Source of the DNA: Sterolibacteriaceae bacterium
GTDB taxonomy: Bacteria; Pseudomonadota; Gammaproteobacteria; Burkholderiales; Rhodocyclaceae
NCBI GenBank assembly: GCA_025360425.1
Contig: JANYCD010000035.1
Span: 1 to 64,000 of the forward strand
Length of the DNA: 64,000 bases
Direction of reading: 5' to 3'
A program made the position numbers and the translations under genes. Every line of letters starts with the position of its first letter. Position 1 is the first letter of the stretch. The notes under the pieces were generated by a model. That model saw only the letters and a list, made by a program, of their open reading frames with translations. It was not told the DNA's origin and ran no database searches. Below, in pieces: positions 29,806-37,284 of the stretch.

Positions 29806-32568
29806 TCACTGCCAACCGTAGCGCTTGGCGTAGAAAGTTTTCATCAGTTGGGTCAGCACGCCATAGCCGACCAACGTGACCAACAGCCAGGGAAAGTAAG
29901 CCAATGGCAGCGCCTGCATCTTGAAGTACGGCGCGATGCTGGTCATCGGCATCAGGATGCCGACCGCGATGATACCCAGCGTCATCCCCAGCAGCGGCCA
30001 TGCGGCGCGGCTCTGGATGAACGGAATCTTGCGGGTGCGGATCATGTGCACGATCAGGGTTTGCGACAGCAGGCCTTCGACGAACCAGCCGGACTGGAAC
30101 AGCGTCTGATGCTCTGGCGAGTTGGCGCCGAAGACAAACCACATCACTGCAAAGGTAGCGATGTCGAAGATGGAGCTGATCGGGCCGAAAAACACCATGA
30201 AACGCCCCACGTCCTCTGGATTCCAGCGTTGCGGCTTTTGCAAAAGCTCAGGGTCGACGTTATCGAAGGGAATGCCGATCTGCGAAATATCGTAGAGCAG
30301 ATTCTGCACCAGCAACTGCAACGGCAGCATCGGCAGGAAGGGTAGGAATACGCTGGCTACCAATACCGAGAAGACATTGCCGAAATTGGAACTGGCCGTC
30401 ATCTTGATGTACTTGAGCATGTTGGCGTAGGTCTTGCGGCCTTCGATGACACCCTCTTCCAGCACCATCAGACTCTTTTCGAGCAAGATGATGTCGGCCG
30501 CTTCCTTGGCGATATCAACTGCGGTATCGACCGAAATGCCGATATCGGCTGCGCGCAATGCCGCTGCATCGTTGATGCCATCGCCCATGAAACCGACCAC
30601 GTGGCCGTTGCTGCGCAGCATGTGAACAATGCGCTCCTTGTGGTTGGGCGTGAGTTTGGCGAAGACATGGCAGCGTTCAACAGCCTTAGCCAGATCGGCG
30701 TCGTTCATGGCTTCGAGATCGGAACCGAGCAGTATCTGATCGGACTCCAGCCCGACCTCGTGGCAAATTTTTGCCGTTACCCTTTCGTTGTCGCCGGTCA
30801 GCACCTTGAAGGAAACACCGTGAGCCATCAGCGCTTTGATGGCCGGCGCGGCCGACTCCTTGGGTGGATCGAGGAAGGCTATATAGCCGATCAGGGTCAA
30901 GTTGGACTCATCGGCAACGCTATAGACCTCGCGCTCGGGCGGCAGCTCACTCGCCGCCACCGCGACAACACGCAGTCCCTGTTCATTGAGGCCGCTGGTG
31001 ACTTCCTTGATGCGCGCCAGCAATTCCGCTGTCAGCGGCTCTTCCTTGTCACCATGGCGAACGCGGGTGCAGATCGCCAGCATTTCCTCCAGCGCACCCT
31101 TGCAAATCAGCAGGTGGTGATCTTCACGCTCGGCCACTACGACCGACATACGGCGGCGCTGAAAATCGAACGGGATCTCGTCCACCTTGCGAAAGTCTGT
31201 GGCAACCTTGAGTTCCTTGTGCAGTTGGGCTTGCTCCAGCACTGCCACGTCGAGCAGGTTCTTCAGCCCGGTCTGGTAGTAACTGTTTAGGTAGGCGTAC
31301 TCGAGTACTTCGTCCGTTTCGGTGCCGAAAACATCGGTGTGGCGTTCGAGGAAGATTTTGTCCTGCGTAAGGGTGCCGGTCTTGTCGGTGCACAGCACAT
31401 CCATGGCGCCGAAATTCTGGATGGCGTCTAGTCGTTTGACGATCACCTTCTTGCGCGACAGCAGCACCGCGCCCTTGGCCAGTGTCGAAGTGACAATCAT
31501 CGGCAGCATTTCCGGCACCAGTCCGATAGCGACCGACAGGGCAAACAGCGAGGCCTCGAGCCAGTCGTGTTTGGTGAAGCCATTGATGAGCAGCACAACC
31601 GGCGCCATCACCAGCATGAAGCGGATCAGCAGCCAGCTTACCTTGTTGATGCCGGTCTGAAACGCTGTTTGCGTCTGCACTGCGGTGACGCGTTGGGCCA
31701 ATGCGCCAAAGTATGTTGCACCACCTGTAGCGACCGCCACCGCCGTGGCCGATCCGCTGACGACGTTGGTGCCCATGAACAGGATGTTGTCGAGTTCCAG
31801 AGGATTGCTTGCATTGGGATCGCGCAGATGGGGAAATTTTTCCACCGGCAACGATTCACCGGTCATCGCCGCCTGCGCCACGAAAAGATCCTTGGCCGAA
31901 AGCAGGCACAGATCGGCGGGAATCATGTCGCCGGCAGCGAGGACAACGATGTCGCCCGGCACAATGATTTTCAATGAAACTTCGGCGCGAGTGGCTGGCT
32001 TCGTGTGAATATCCACACCAAAGTATTCGCGAAATAGTGGCGCGGCGTCTTTGGAAAGGTCGCGACGCAGCACCGTAGCGGTATTGCTGACCATCTCCTT
32101 GAGTCGATCGGCGGCACGATTGGAACGCGATTCCTGCACAAAGCGCATCAGCGTCGACAACACCACCATGCTGCCGATAACGATGGCGGCTTTCATGTCC
32201 TCGGTGAAATACGAAATTGCCGCGAGTAGCGTCAACAACATGTTGAACGGGTTTTCGTAGCTTTGCCACAGATGCCTCCACCAGGGCAACGGCTTTTCAT
32301 GTTCGACTTCATTCGGGCCGTGAATGCGCAACCGTTCTTCGGCCTGGCCCTCGGTCAACCCATCGACATGCGTATCGAGGCGTGCCAACAATGCTTCAAC
32401 GTCCTCATGCGCCGCATCGGCGAGGACATGGCCAAGGGTATCGGGCATGTCCCGGCTCACCGAAGTGCCACGCAGCGTGTCGAGCAATGTGATACGACGG
32501 AAATGCCGGGTAATCGCGCGCGTACGCACGAAGCCGGCAAAAAAATCCTTCAAGGCAACCATCTTCAT
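29806..32568 (-). CDS. mgtA: Magnesium-importing P-type ATPase
   Basis: A 920-residue P3B-type ATPase that brings Mg2+ into the cell. The phosphorylation site VLCTDKTGTLTQDK, the actuator TGES motif (AMTGESLPVEKF) and the hinge VGFMGDGINDAAALRAADIG are intact. The C-terminal block of membrane helices has the MgtA/MgtB-type NLLYDISQIGIPFDNVD. ATG 32568 follows GGGAG; an upstream in-frame start at 32613 lacks this. The gene lies downstream of plcP on the same strand after a hairpin-rich 285-base spacer. Loss of Mg-binding phospholipids or phosphate-Mg balance may explain its place here. Confidence 0.92.
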   Translation of the reverse strand: MKMVALKDFFAGFVRTRAITRHFRRITLLDTLRGTSVSRDMPDTLGHVLADAAHEDVEALLARLDTHVDGLTEGQAEERLRIHGPNEVEHEKPLPWWRHLWQSYENPFNMLLTLLAAISYFTEDMKAAIVIGSMVVLSTLMRFVQESRSNRAADRLKEMVSNTATVLRRDLSKDAAPLFREYFGVDIHTKPATRAEVSLKIIVPGDIVVLAAGDMIPADLCLLSAKDLFVAQAAMTGESLPVEKFPHLRDPNASNPLELDNILFMGTNVVSGSATAVAVATGGATYFGALAQRVTAVQTQTAFQTGINKVSWLLIRFMLVMAPVVLLINGFTKHDWLEASLFALSVAIGLVPEMLPMIVTSTLAKGAVLLSRKKVIVKRLDAIQNFGAMDVLCTDKTGTLTQDKIFLERHTDVFGTETDEVLEYAYLNSYYQTGLKNLLDVAVLEQAQLHKELKVATDFRKVDEIPFDFQRRRMSVVVAEREDHHLLICKGALEEMLAICTRVRHGDKEEPLTAELLARIKEVTSGLNEQGLRVVAVAASELPPEREVYSVADESNLTLIGYIAFLDPPKESAAPAIKALMAHGVSFKVLTGDNERVTAKICHEVGLESDQILLGSDLEAMNDADLAKAVERCHVFAKLTPNHKERIVHMLRSNGHVVGFMGDGINDAAALRAADIGISVDTAVDIAKEAADIILLEKSLMVLEEGVIEGRKTYANMLKYIKMTASSNFGNVFSVLVASVFLPFLPMLPLQLLVQNLLYDISQIGIPFDNVDPELLQKPQRWNPEDVGRFMVFFGPISSIFDIATFAVMWFVFGANSPEHQTLFQSGWFVEGLLSQTLIVHMIRTRKIPFIQSRAAWPLLGMTLGIIAVGILMPMTSIAPYFKMQALPLAYFPWLLVTLVGYGVLTQLMKTFYAKRYGWQ

Positions 32569-32617
32569 GACATCTCCCAGGCGCTGAAACGCCAAAAATC
32601 CGCCAGCAATCACGGAT

Positions 32618-32740
32618 TGCCGGCGACGGGATTAATATCAAGGAAGGCGCTGCTGGAACGCCATCCCGCTTGATTGGCGGGATGCCGGCGACCGGAGTTC
32701 GAGTCGGCGTTACCCCACCATGGTGCCGGCCTTGGCCGGC
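32618..32740. repeat. REP-like hairpins between plcP and mgtA
   Basis: Two clean hairpins are present: CATCCCGC/GCGGGATG at 32663-32685 with a 7-base loop, and GCCGGCC/GGCCGGC at 32725-32740 with a 2-base loop. Partial direct repeats (TGCCGGCGACGGGATT and TGCCGGCGACCGGAGTT) start near 32619 and 32684. This looks like a repetitive extragenic palindrome. It also lies in the 5' region of mgtA, so a leader role cannot be excluded. The rest of the 285-base spacer shows nothing I recognise. Confidence 0.5.
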
Positions 32741-32853
32741 GAGCTGTTTATGCCAGCAATTGAATCTATGGCACTAGAGCAACTGTCCACGTGGGGCTCC
32801 ACGAAATGAGAAGTGGGCGAGGGTACAGCAAAATAACTGACTGCACACTGACT

Positions 32854-33687
32854 TCAAGCGTCCGCTTTTTCGCGCAGGCTTTTATGCAAGGAAGACAACG
32901 ATAAATCGGCAAGCGCCACCATTGCCGGCTCTTCCTGCCGTACCGGTTGGCCATCGGCCTGATGCAGCAATTCCATCCGGCCATCCAGATGTTCGACGAT
33001 GGCGGTGCAGCTATCCACCCAATCACCGCAGTTGATGTAAGTGACACCATCGATCTCGCGGATCACCGCGCTGTGGATGTGGCCGCAAATCACCCCATCC
33101 ATGCCCCGCTCGCGCGCAGCATGAATCACCGAGTCTTCGAAATCGAAAATGAAACTGACTGCGGTCTTGATCCTGCGCTTGGCATAGCCGGCCAGAGACC
33201 AGTAGCCGGGCCGCTTCAGGTGGCGGCGCAGCCATGACAATCCGTTGTTCAACGAGACCAGCCAGTTGTAGGCGACATCGCCAAGGACGGCCACCCAGCG
33301 GTGATAACGGGTGACCTGATCGAACTCGTCGCCATGAATCAACAGATAGCGCCGCCCGTCCGCTGCGATGTGGACATGCTCATTGACGACCTTGATGTCG
33401 CCGAAACTGACGCCACCATATTCGCGCAGTGCCTCGTCGTGATTGCCGGGAATCAGGAACACATGCTGACCATGCCGGGCACGGCGCAATATCTTTTGCA
33501 CCACGGTGTTCTGCTGCGCGGTCCACACAATGCCGCGGCTCATGGCCCAGAAGTCGACAATGTCGCCGACCAGATACAGATATTCGGATTCGTAGCAGCG
33601 CAAAAATTCCAGCAAGCGCTCGGCCTGGCAACCACGCGTTCCCAGATGGATATCGGACAGGAAAATCGCTCTTACTCGTTCACTCAC
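32854..33687 (-). CDS. PlcP-like metallophosphoesterase (phospholipid-cleaving type)
   Basis: A 277-residue calcineurin-fold protein related to LpxH. The metal motifs are FLSDIHLGTRG, LVGDIVDFW, PGNHDE, IHGDEFDQ and CGHIHSA. The combination DIHLGTRGCQAE with WDYVYR-less, basic KRRIKTAVSFIFDFEDSV and CGDWVDSCTAIVEH resembles PlcP. That enzyme cleaves phosphatidyl lipids to diacylglycerol during phosphate starvation in rhizobia and marine bacteria. Start: GTG 33687 (MSERVRAIFL) is favoured over TTG 33702; neither has a strong ribosome-binding site. A strong PhoB-like site lies upstream. The alternative is a UDP-diacylglucosamine hydrolase-like function. Confidence 0.78.
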   Translation of the reverse strand: MSERVRAIFLSDIHLGTRGCQAERLLEFLRCYESEYLYLVGDIVDFWAMSRGIVWTAQQNTVVQKILRRARHGQHVFLIPGNHDEALREYGGVSFGDIKVVNEHVHIAADGRRYLLIHGDEFDQVTRYHRWVAVLGDVAYNWLVSLNNGLSWLRRHLKRPGYWSLAGYAKRRIKTAVSFIFDFEDSVIHAARERGMDGVICGHIHSAVIREIDGVTYINCGDWVDSCTAIVEHLDGRMELLHQADGQPVRQEEPAMVALADLSLSSLHKSLREKADA

Positions 33688-33732
33688 GGCTTGCCGGCTC
33701 AAATTTCATGGCGGCAATGGTCCGCTGCGTGA

Positions 33733-33772
33733 GCTACAGCAATATGTCTGATTGATGAAATTTTGATGACAT
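33733..33772 (-). promoter_or_regulatory. Candidate PhoB box and -10 for plcP
   Basis: On the minus strand ATGTCAT (33772-33766), ATTTCAT (33761-33755), CAGACAT (33750-33744) and CTGTAGC (33739-33733) recur at an exact 11-bp period. The first two are close to the PhoB half-site. CATATT, a good -10, begins 8 bases after the second repeat, the same geometry as at pstS. Confidence 0.7.
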
Positions 33773-33813
33773 CGGCAGGGGCTAACCAAAGCGGTTGCCG
33801 GCAGGTATTCTGG

Positions 33814-33840
33814 GTATTACAATAACAAACATAGTAATAC
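33814..33840. promoter_or_regulatory. Operator-like inverted repeat before the vapB-type antitoxin
   Basis: GTATTAC (33814-33820) and GTAATAC (33834-33840) are perfect inverted 7-mers with centres 20 bp apart, ending 14 bases before the antitoxin ATG. The AT-rich spacer and this spacing fit binding of an AbrB-fold antitoxin on one face of DNA for autoregulation. Confidence 0.6.
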
Positions 33841-33854
33841 TCAGGAGACTTGCA

Positions 33855-34094
33855 ATGTCCACAACACTCACCAGTAAAGGTCAAGTGACTATACCCAAGC
33901 AAATTCGTGATGCCCTGAATCTGGCGGCGGGAAGCTCGGTGGAGTTCGCCGTCAATCCTGATGGCGATGTCGTGATACATAAAGTCGGCGCGCGGTCAAA
34001 TCGCAAGCCCGATCGCTTCGAGACGGCGCGAGGCAAGGCCGATGTCAAGTGGCGCACCGACGATTTGATGGCGCTGCTGCGCGGCGAGAGTTGA
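33855..34094 (+). CDS. AbrB/MazE-fold antitoxin (VapB-like)
   Basis: A 79-residue protein with an N-terminal swapped-hairpin DNA-binding domain (TLTSKGQVTIPKQIRDALNL, then GSSVEFAVNPDGDVVIHKV). The C-terminal tail (RTDDLMALLRGES) probably wraps the toxin. ATG 33855 has AGGAG upstream. It overlaps the PIN toxin start (TGATG) and has an inverted repeat before it. Confidence 0.88.
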   Translation: MSTTLTSKGQVTIPKQIRDALNLAAGSSVEFAVNPDGDVVIHKVGARSNRKPDRFETARGKADVKWRTDDLMALLRGES

Positions 34095-34495
34095 TGCTGC
34101 TGGTCGACACCAATGTGCTGATCGACGTTCTGGAGGATGAACCGGAGTGGGCCGACTGGTCGATTGCGCAGTTACGCGCCCAATCGAAGGTGCACTCGCT
34201 GGCGATAAATCCAGTGATCTACGCAGAACTGTCACTGACATTTTCTTCGGTCGAGGCACTGGACGACACTATCGGTCATCTCAAGCTCGCCGTGCTGGAG
34301 TTGCCGCGTCCCGCGCTGTTCCTGGCCGGGAAGGCTTTCTTACGTTATCGGCGCCGGGGCGGCAGGAAAAGCAACGTGCTGGCTGACTTTTTCATCGGCG
34401 CCCATGCGGCTGTGCTTGGATGTCCCCTGCTGACGCGGGATACCCAACGTTACCAGGCCTATTTTCCCAGCGTGACCTTGATTACACCCGACTGA
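34094..34495 (+). CDS. PIN-domain ribonuclease toxin (VapC-like)
   Basis: A 133-residue PIN nuclease. The acidic metal site is intact: Asp in MLLVDTNVLIDVL, Glu in NPVIYAELSLTF, Asp in NVLADFFIGAHA and Asp in LLTRDTQRY. Such toxins cleave tRNA or rRNA when the antitoxin is lost. It starts at ATG 34094, sharing bases with the antitoxin stop codon. A 163-base spacer without other features follows, before arsR. Confidence 0.88.
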   Translation: MLLVDTNVLIDVLEDEPEWADWSIAQLRAQSKVHSLAINPVIYAELSLTFSSVEALDDTIGHLKLAVLELPRPALFLAGKAFLRYRRRGGRKSNVLADFFIGAHAAVLGCPLLTRDTQRYQAYFPSVTLITPD

Positions 34496-34636
34496 AGCAA
34501 AAAAAGGAAATTGATTACCTATCGACCACGGCAGGCTCGCATAGCGATCCAGTTGAAGGTGAAAATGGGAGCCTCGTAACTGAGGAGACGTGTGCACATA
34601 GACTCACCGCAACGAACAAACTATTGCCAACGCGAT

Positions 34637-34660
34637 ATATTTCCATAATAATGGAAATAT
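34637..34660. promoter_or_regulatory. Perfect 10-bp-arm palindrome overlapping the arsR start
   Basis: ATATTTCCAT (34637-34646) and ATGGAAATAT (34651-34660) are exact inverted repeats around AATA. The last two bases are the A and T of the arsR start codon (34659). This is the expected shape of an ArsR/SmtB operator, but its overlap with the start codon is unusual. Confidence 0.7.
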
Positions 34661-35006
34661 GAAAACGTTAAACGCGGTGACAGCGCTTGCAGCGCTGGCC
34701 CAGGAAAACCGGCTGTCCATCTTTCGCCTGCTGGTCAAGACCGGTGAACCAGGCTTGAGTGCGGGGGCCATCGCCGCCAGGTTAGGCCTGCCGGCGGCAA
34801 CGTTGTCCTTCCATATTGCCCAACTGGCGCGGGCGGGGCTCGTTAGCGCGAAACCAGAGAGTCGTTTCATCTACTACGCTGCCAACTACACGGCGATGGA
34901 CGACCTGATCGCCTACCTCACCGACCATTGCTGCGAGGGCAAGGCCTGCCTGCCGAAGACCGCCGCTGCGACGACTGTTAAACGCCGTTTGCCGAAGGCA
35001 GCCTGA
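34659..35006 (+). CDS. arsR: ArsR/SmtB-family arsenic-responsive repressor
   Basis: A 115-residue winged-helix repressor. The recognition helix is in LGLPAATLSFHIAQLARAGLV (about residues 42-62). Arsenite ligands appear to be the C-terminal C91, C92 and C97 (HCCEGKACLP), like the Acidithiobacillus-type ArsR, not the CxC in helix 4 of the plasmid R773 type. It heads an arsR-arsC-aquaporin operon. Confidence 0.88.
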   Translation: MKTLNAVTALAALAQENRLSIFRLLVKTGEPGLSAGAIAARLGLPAATLSFHIAQLARAGLVSAKPESRFIYYAANYTAMDDLIAYLTDHCCEGKACLPKTAAATTVKRRLPKAA

Positions 35007-35015
35007 GGAAACCCC

Positions 35016-35513
35016 ATGTCCGATCAAATCAAGAATGTGCTGTTTCTGTGCGCCGGCAACTCCGCCCGCAGCATTCTCGCCGAGGCCATCATTAACGCAC
35101 AAGGTCGCGACCGTTTTCGTGGCTTCAGTGCGGGCAGCCACCCGGTCGGTCGTGTCAACCCATTTGCGCTGGCATTGCTGGAACGTCAGGGCATGTCGAC
35201 CAAAAGCTTGCGCAGCAAGAGCTGGAACGAGTTCGCCGTGCCCGGCGCGCCGCATCTGGACTTCGTATTCACCGTCTGCGACAACGCCGCAGGTGAGGTT
35301 TGCCCTATCTGGCCGGGTCAGCCGATCAGTGCACACTGGGGTGTTGAAGATCCGGCGGCGATCGAGGGTAGCGACGAAGACAAGCAGAAAGCCTTCTTCC
35401 ACGCCTTCAACTTCCTGCAACGGCGCATCTCGCTGTTCGTCAATCTGCCCCTGACCACACTCGACCGCGTCGGCCTGCAAAAAAAGCTTGCCGACATCGG
35501 CCGCGCATCATGA
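35016..35513 (+). CDS. arsC: Arsenate reductase, low-molecular-weight phosphatase type
   Basis: A 165-residue enzyme that reduces arsenate to arsenite. The CX5R catalytic loop is FLCAGNSARS with Cys12. A second Cys pair lies in TVCDNAAGEVCP, and the family HWGVEDPA segment is present. The thioredoxin-linked class is likely. It starts 9 bases after arsR, and its stop overlaps the aquaporin start (ATGA). Confidence 0.9.
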   Translation: MSDQIKNVLFLCAGNSARSILAEAIINAQGRDRFRGFSAGSHPVGRVNPFALALLERQGMSTKSLRSKSWNEFAVPGAPHLDFVFTVCDNAAGEVCPIWPGQPISAHWGVEDPAAIEGSDEDKQKAFFHAFNFLQRRISLFVNLPLTTLDRVGLQKKLADIGRAS

Positions 35514-36175
35514 GACCGCTGGCGCGCGCCGCAACCGCTGAAGCGCTGGGTAGCGCCGCGCTGCTCGCTGTCGTCGTCGGTTCTGGCATCATGGCCGAGC
35601 GGCTTGCGCTGGGCAACACTGCCGTCGCCCTGCTGGCCAACGCACTCGCCACCGGCTTTGCGCTTTACGCGCTGATCGCCTTGTTTGGCCCTGTTTCGGG
35701 TGCCCATTTCAATCCGGTGGTCACGTTGATGGAAACACTTCGCGGTCATATCGACCGCACCCGACTACTAACCTACTGCTGCGCACAATGGGGCGGCGCA
35801 ATCATTGGCGTATGGCTCGCCCATTTGATGTTTGATCTGCCCATCATTCAACTAAGCCACCACGCCCGCAGCGGGCTCGGCCAGTTCGTCAGCGAAATCG
35901 TCGCCACCACCGGTCTGTTGCTGCTCATCCTCGGTTTGTCGCGGCAGGCGGCGGAACGCATTCCGGCCGCGGTTGGCGCCTACATCGCTGCCGCGTACTG
36001 GTTTACCGCGTCGACTTCGTTCGCCAATCCGGCGGTCACCACCGCGCGCATGCTGACTGACAGCTTCGCCGGCATCCTGCCGATGGATGCACCGGTTTTT
36101 TTTCTCGCGCAATTGATAAGCGTATTTATTGCACTCGTCCTGCACCGCCTGCTTTGGCCATCAACGCCCGCCTGA
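35510..36175 (+). CDS. Aquaporin-family channel, probable arsenite efflux (AqpS-like)
   Basis: A 221-residue MIP-family channel with six helices and the two pore motifs SGAHFNPVVT and SFANPAVTTAR (NPV and NPA). Its stop-start overlap with arsC shows it belongs to the arsenic operon. In Sinorhizobium, AqpS takes the place of ArsB and lets arsenite flow out after arsenate reduction. No arsB or acr3 is present in the operon here, so this channel is the likely exit. Confidence 0.85.
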   Translation: MRPLARAATAEALGSAALLAVVVGSGIMAERLALGNTAVALLANALATGFALYALIALFGPVSGAHFNPVVTLMETLRGHIDRTRLLTYCCAQWGGAIIGVWLAHLMFDLPIIQLSHHARSGLGQFVSEIVATTGLLLLILGLSRQAAERIPAAVGAYIAAAYWFTASTSFANPAVTTARMLTDSFAGILPMDAPVFFLAQLISVFIALVLHRLLWPSTPA

Positions 36176-36176
36176 C

Positions 36177-36217
36177 GCAATCGCGAAACATGCCGTTACA
36201 AAACGGATTGCGGCTGA
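36177..36217. other. Weak nested inverted repeat after the arsenic operon
   Basis: GCAATC near 36178 and GATTGC near 36209 enclose CCGTT/AACGG around ACAA. This could fold into a modest hairpin downstream of the aquaporin gene. There is no T-run. The rest of the 143-base spacer shows nothing clear apart from an AAGGAG ribosome-binding site at 36307. Confidence 0.3.
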
Positions 36218-36318
36218 AACACAATAATTAGCCTGTTCTATTGAACTGACGACATTCATCGACACTCTGTTCACTAAGTGTGAAACTGTCCGGATGACTT
36301 GTAATCAAGGAGCGCGTG

Positions 36319-36702
36319 ATGAAAACAATTGGATGGATGCTTGCGCTGGTGCTGCTTGGCCTGGCTGGCACAGGAAGCGCGTGGGCCGACCGTGACCATT
36401 GGCAGGGGCACGGTCACGGCCACAGTAATGTTTATTTCGGAATAGGGATCGGCCCGTACTGGGGAGAACCCTGGCATTACCGGCCATACGGGTATCCCTA
36501 CCCTTTTTACAACTACCCGTACTATCCGCCCGTCGTCGTGGTACCGGCGCCACCACCGGTCTATATTGAACAAGCGGCACCCGCTCCCGCCCCGCAGACG
36601 AATTATTGGTACTACTGCGGCGCGTCACGCACTTACTATCCCTACGTGAAGGAATGTCCCGGTGGTTGGCAGAAGGTGGTTCCACAGCCACCACAGCCTT
36701 GA
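36319..36702 (+). CDS. Secreted Tyr/Pro-rich protein of unknown function
   Basis: A 127-residue protein with a signal peptide cleaved after SAWA. The mature part begins with a His-rich DRDHWQGHGHGHSN, continues through a Tyr/Pro-rich stretch, and ends in a conserved-looking YYCGASRTYYPYVKECPGGW. The two Cys may form a disulfide. Similar small exported proteins are common in beta- and gammaproteobacteria, but their role is unknown to me. ATG 36319 has AAGGAG upstream. The next gene, 22 bases on, is also exported. Confidence 0.75.
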   Translation: MKTIGWMLALVLLGLAGTGSAWADRDHWQGHGHGHSNVYFGIGIGPYWGEPWHYRPYGYPYPFYNYPYYPPVVVVPAPPPVYIEQAAPAPAPQTNYWYYCGASRTYYPYVKECPGGWQKVVPQPPQP

Positions 36703-36724
36703 GCCCGTCAAAGGAGTTACCGAG

Positions 36725-37240
36725 ATGAAACATTCATTCAAGTTGTCCCTGCTGTCCGGACTGATGCTGTTAAGCGCTTGCACAACCATGCCCAACGGTC
36801 CGAGTGTCATGGCGCTTCCCGGCACCGGCAAGAACTTCGATCAATTCCGTGTTGACGATGCTGATTGCCAAAATTATGCTTTGTATCAGGTCGGCGGAAC
36901 CACCGCCAATCAAGCCTCCACAGATGTCGGGCTGCGCAGTGCCGCCATAGGTACCGCAGTGGGTGCTGTAGCTGGTGCCACGATAGGCGGCCACCAAGGC
37001 GCGGGGGCAGGCGCCGGAGCGGGGTTAATAATGGGCAGCATGGCGGGTGCCGGTGCGGCAGAAAGTTCCGCCTACGGCAGTCAGCAACGGTACGACAATG
37101 CCTACGTCCAGTGCATGTACGCCAAGGGACACCGTGTTCCTGTTGCGGCCGGATACTCAGGCGGCGTGCAGCAACCGTCCAGCGCACCGTCGTACCAACC
37201 TCCGCCTCCGCCACCGCCCGGCTATCCCCCACCGCGTTAA
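36725..37240 (+). CDS. Glycine-zipper lipoprotein
   Basis: A 171-residue putative outer-membrane lipoprotein: the signal ends in MLLSAC with the lipidated Cys at 19. A glycine-zipper helix pair (GTAVGAVAGATIGGHQGAGAG) spans about residues 85-115. The C-terminus is a proline tail with runs of PPPPPPP. It is probably co-transcribed with the preceding secreted protein. The function is unknown; an envelope structural or stress role would be a guess. Confidence 0.78.
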   Translation: MKHSFKLSLLSGLMLLSACTTMPNGPSVMALPGTGKNFDQFRVDDADCQNYALYQVGGTTANQASTDVGLRSAAIGTAVGAVAGATIGGHQGAGAGAGAGLIMGSMAGAGAAESSAYGSQQRYDNAYVQCMYAKGHRVPVAAGYSGGVQQPSSAPSYQPPPPPPPGYPPPR

Positions 37241-37284
37241 CCGGCTGGTTGCGGACTGGCCTTTCGCCCGCAACCATTCAAGCA

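Noticed and set aside
32569-32853. Possible Mg2+ riboswitch before mgtA
   Set aside because: The hairpins look more like repetitive palindromes. I could not match an M-box or an mgtA-leader pattern, so I list it only as a repeat.
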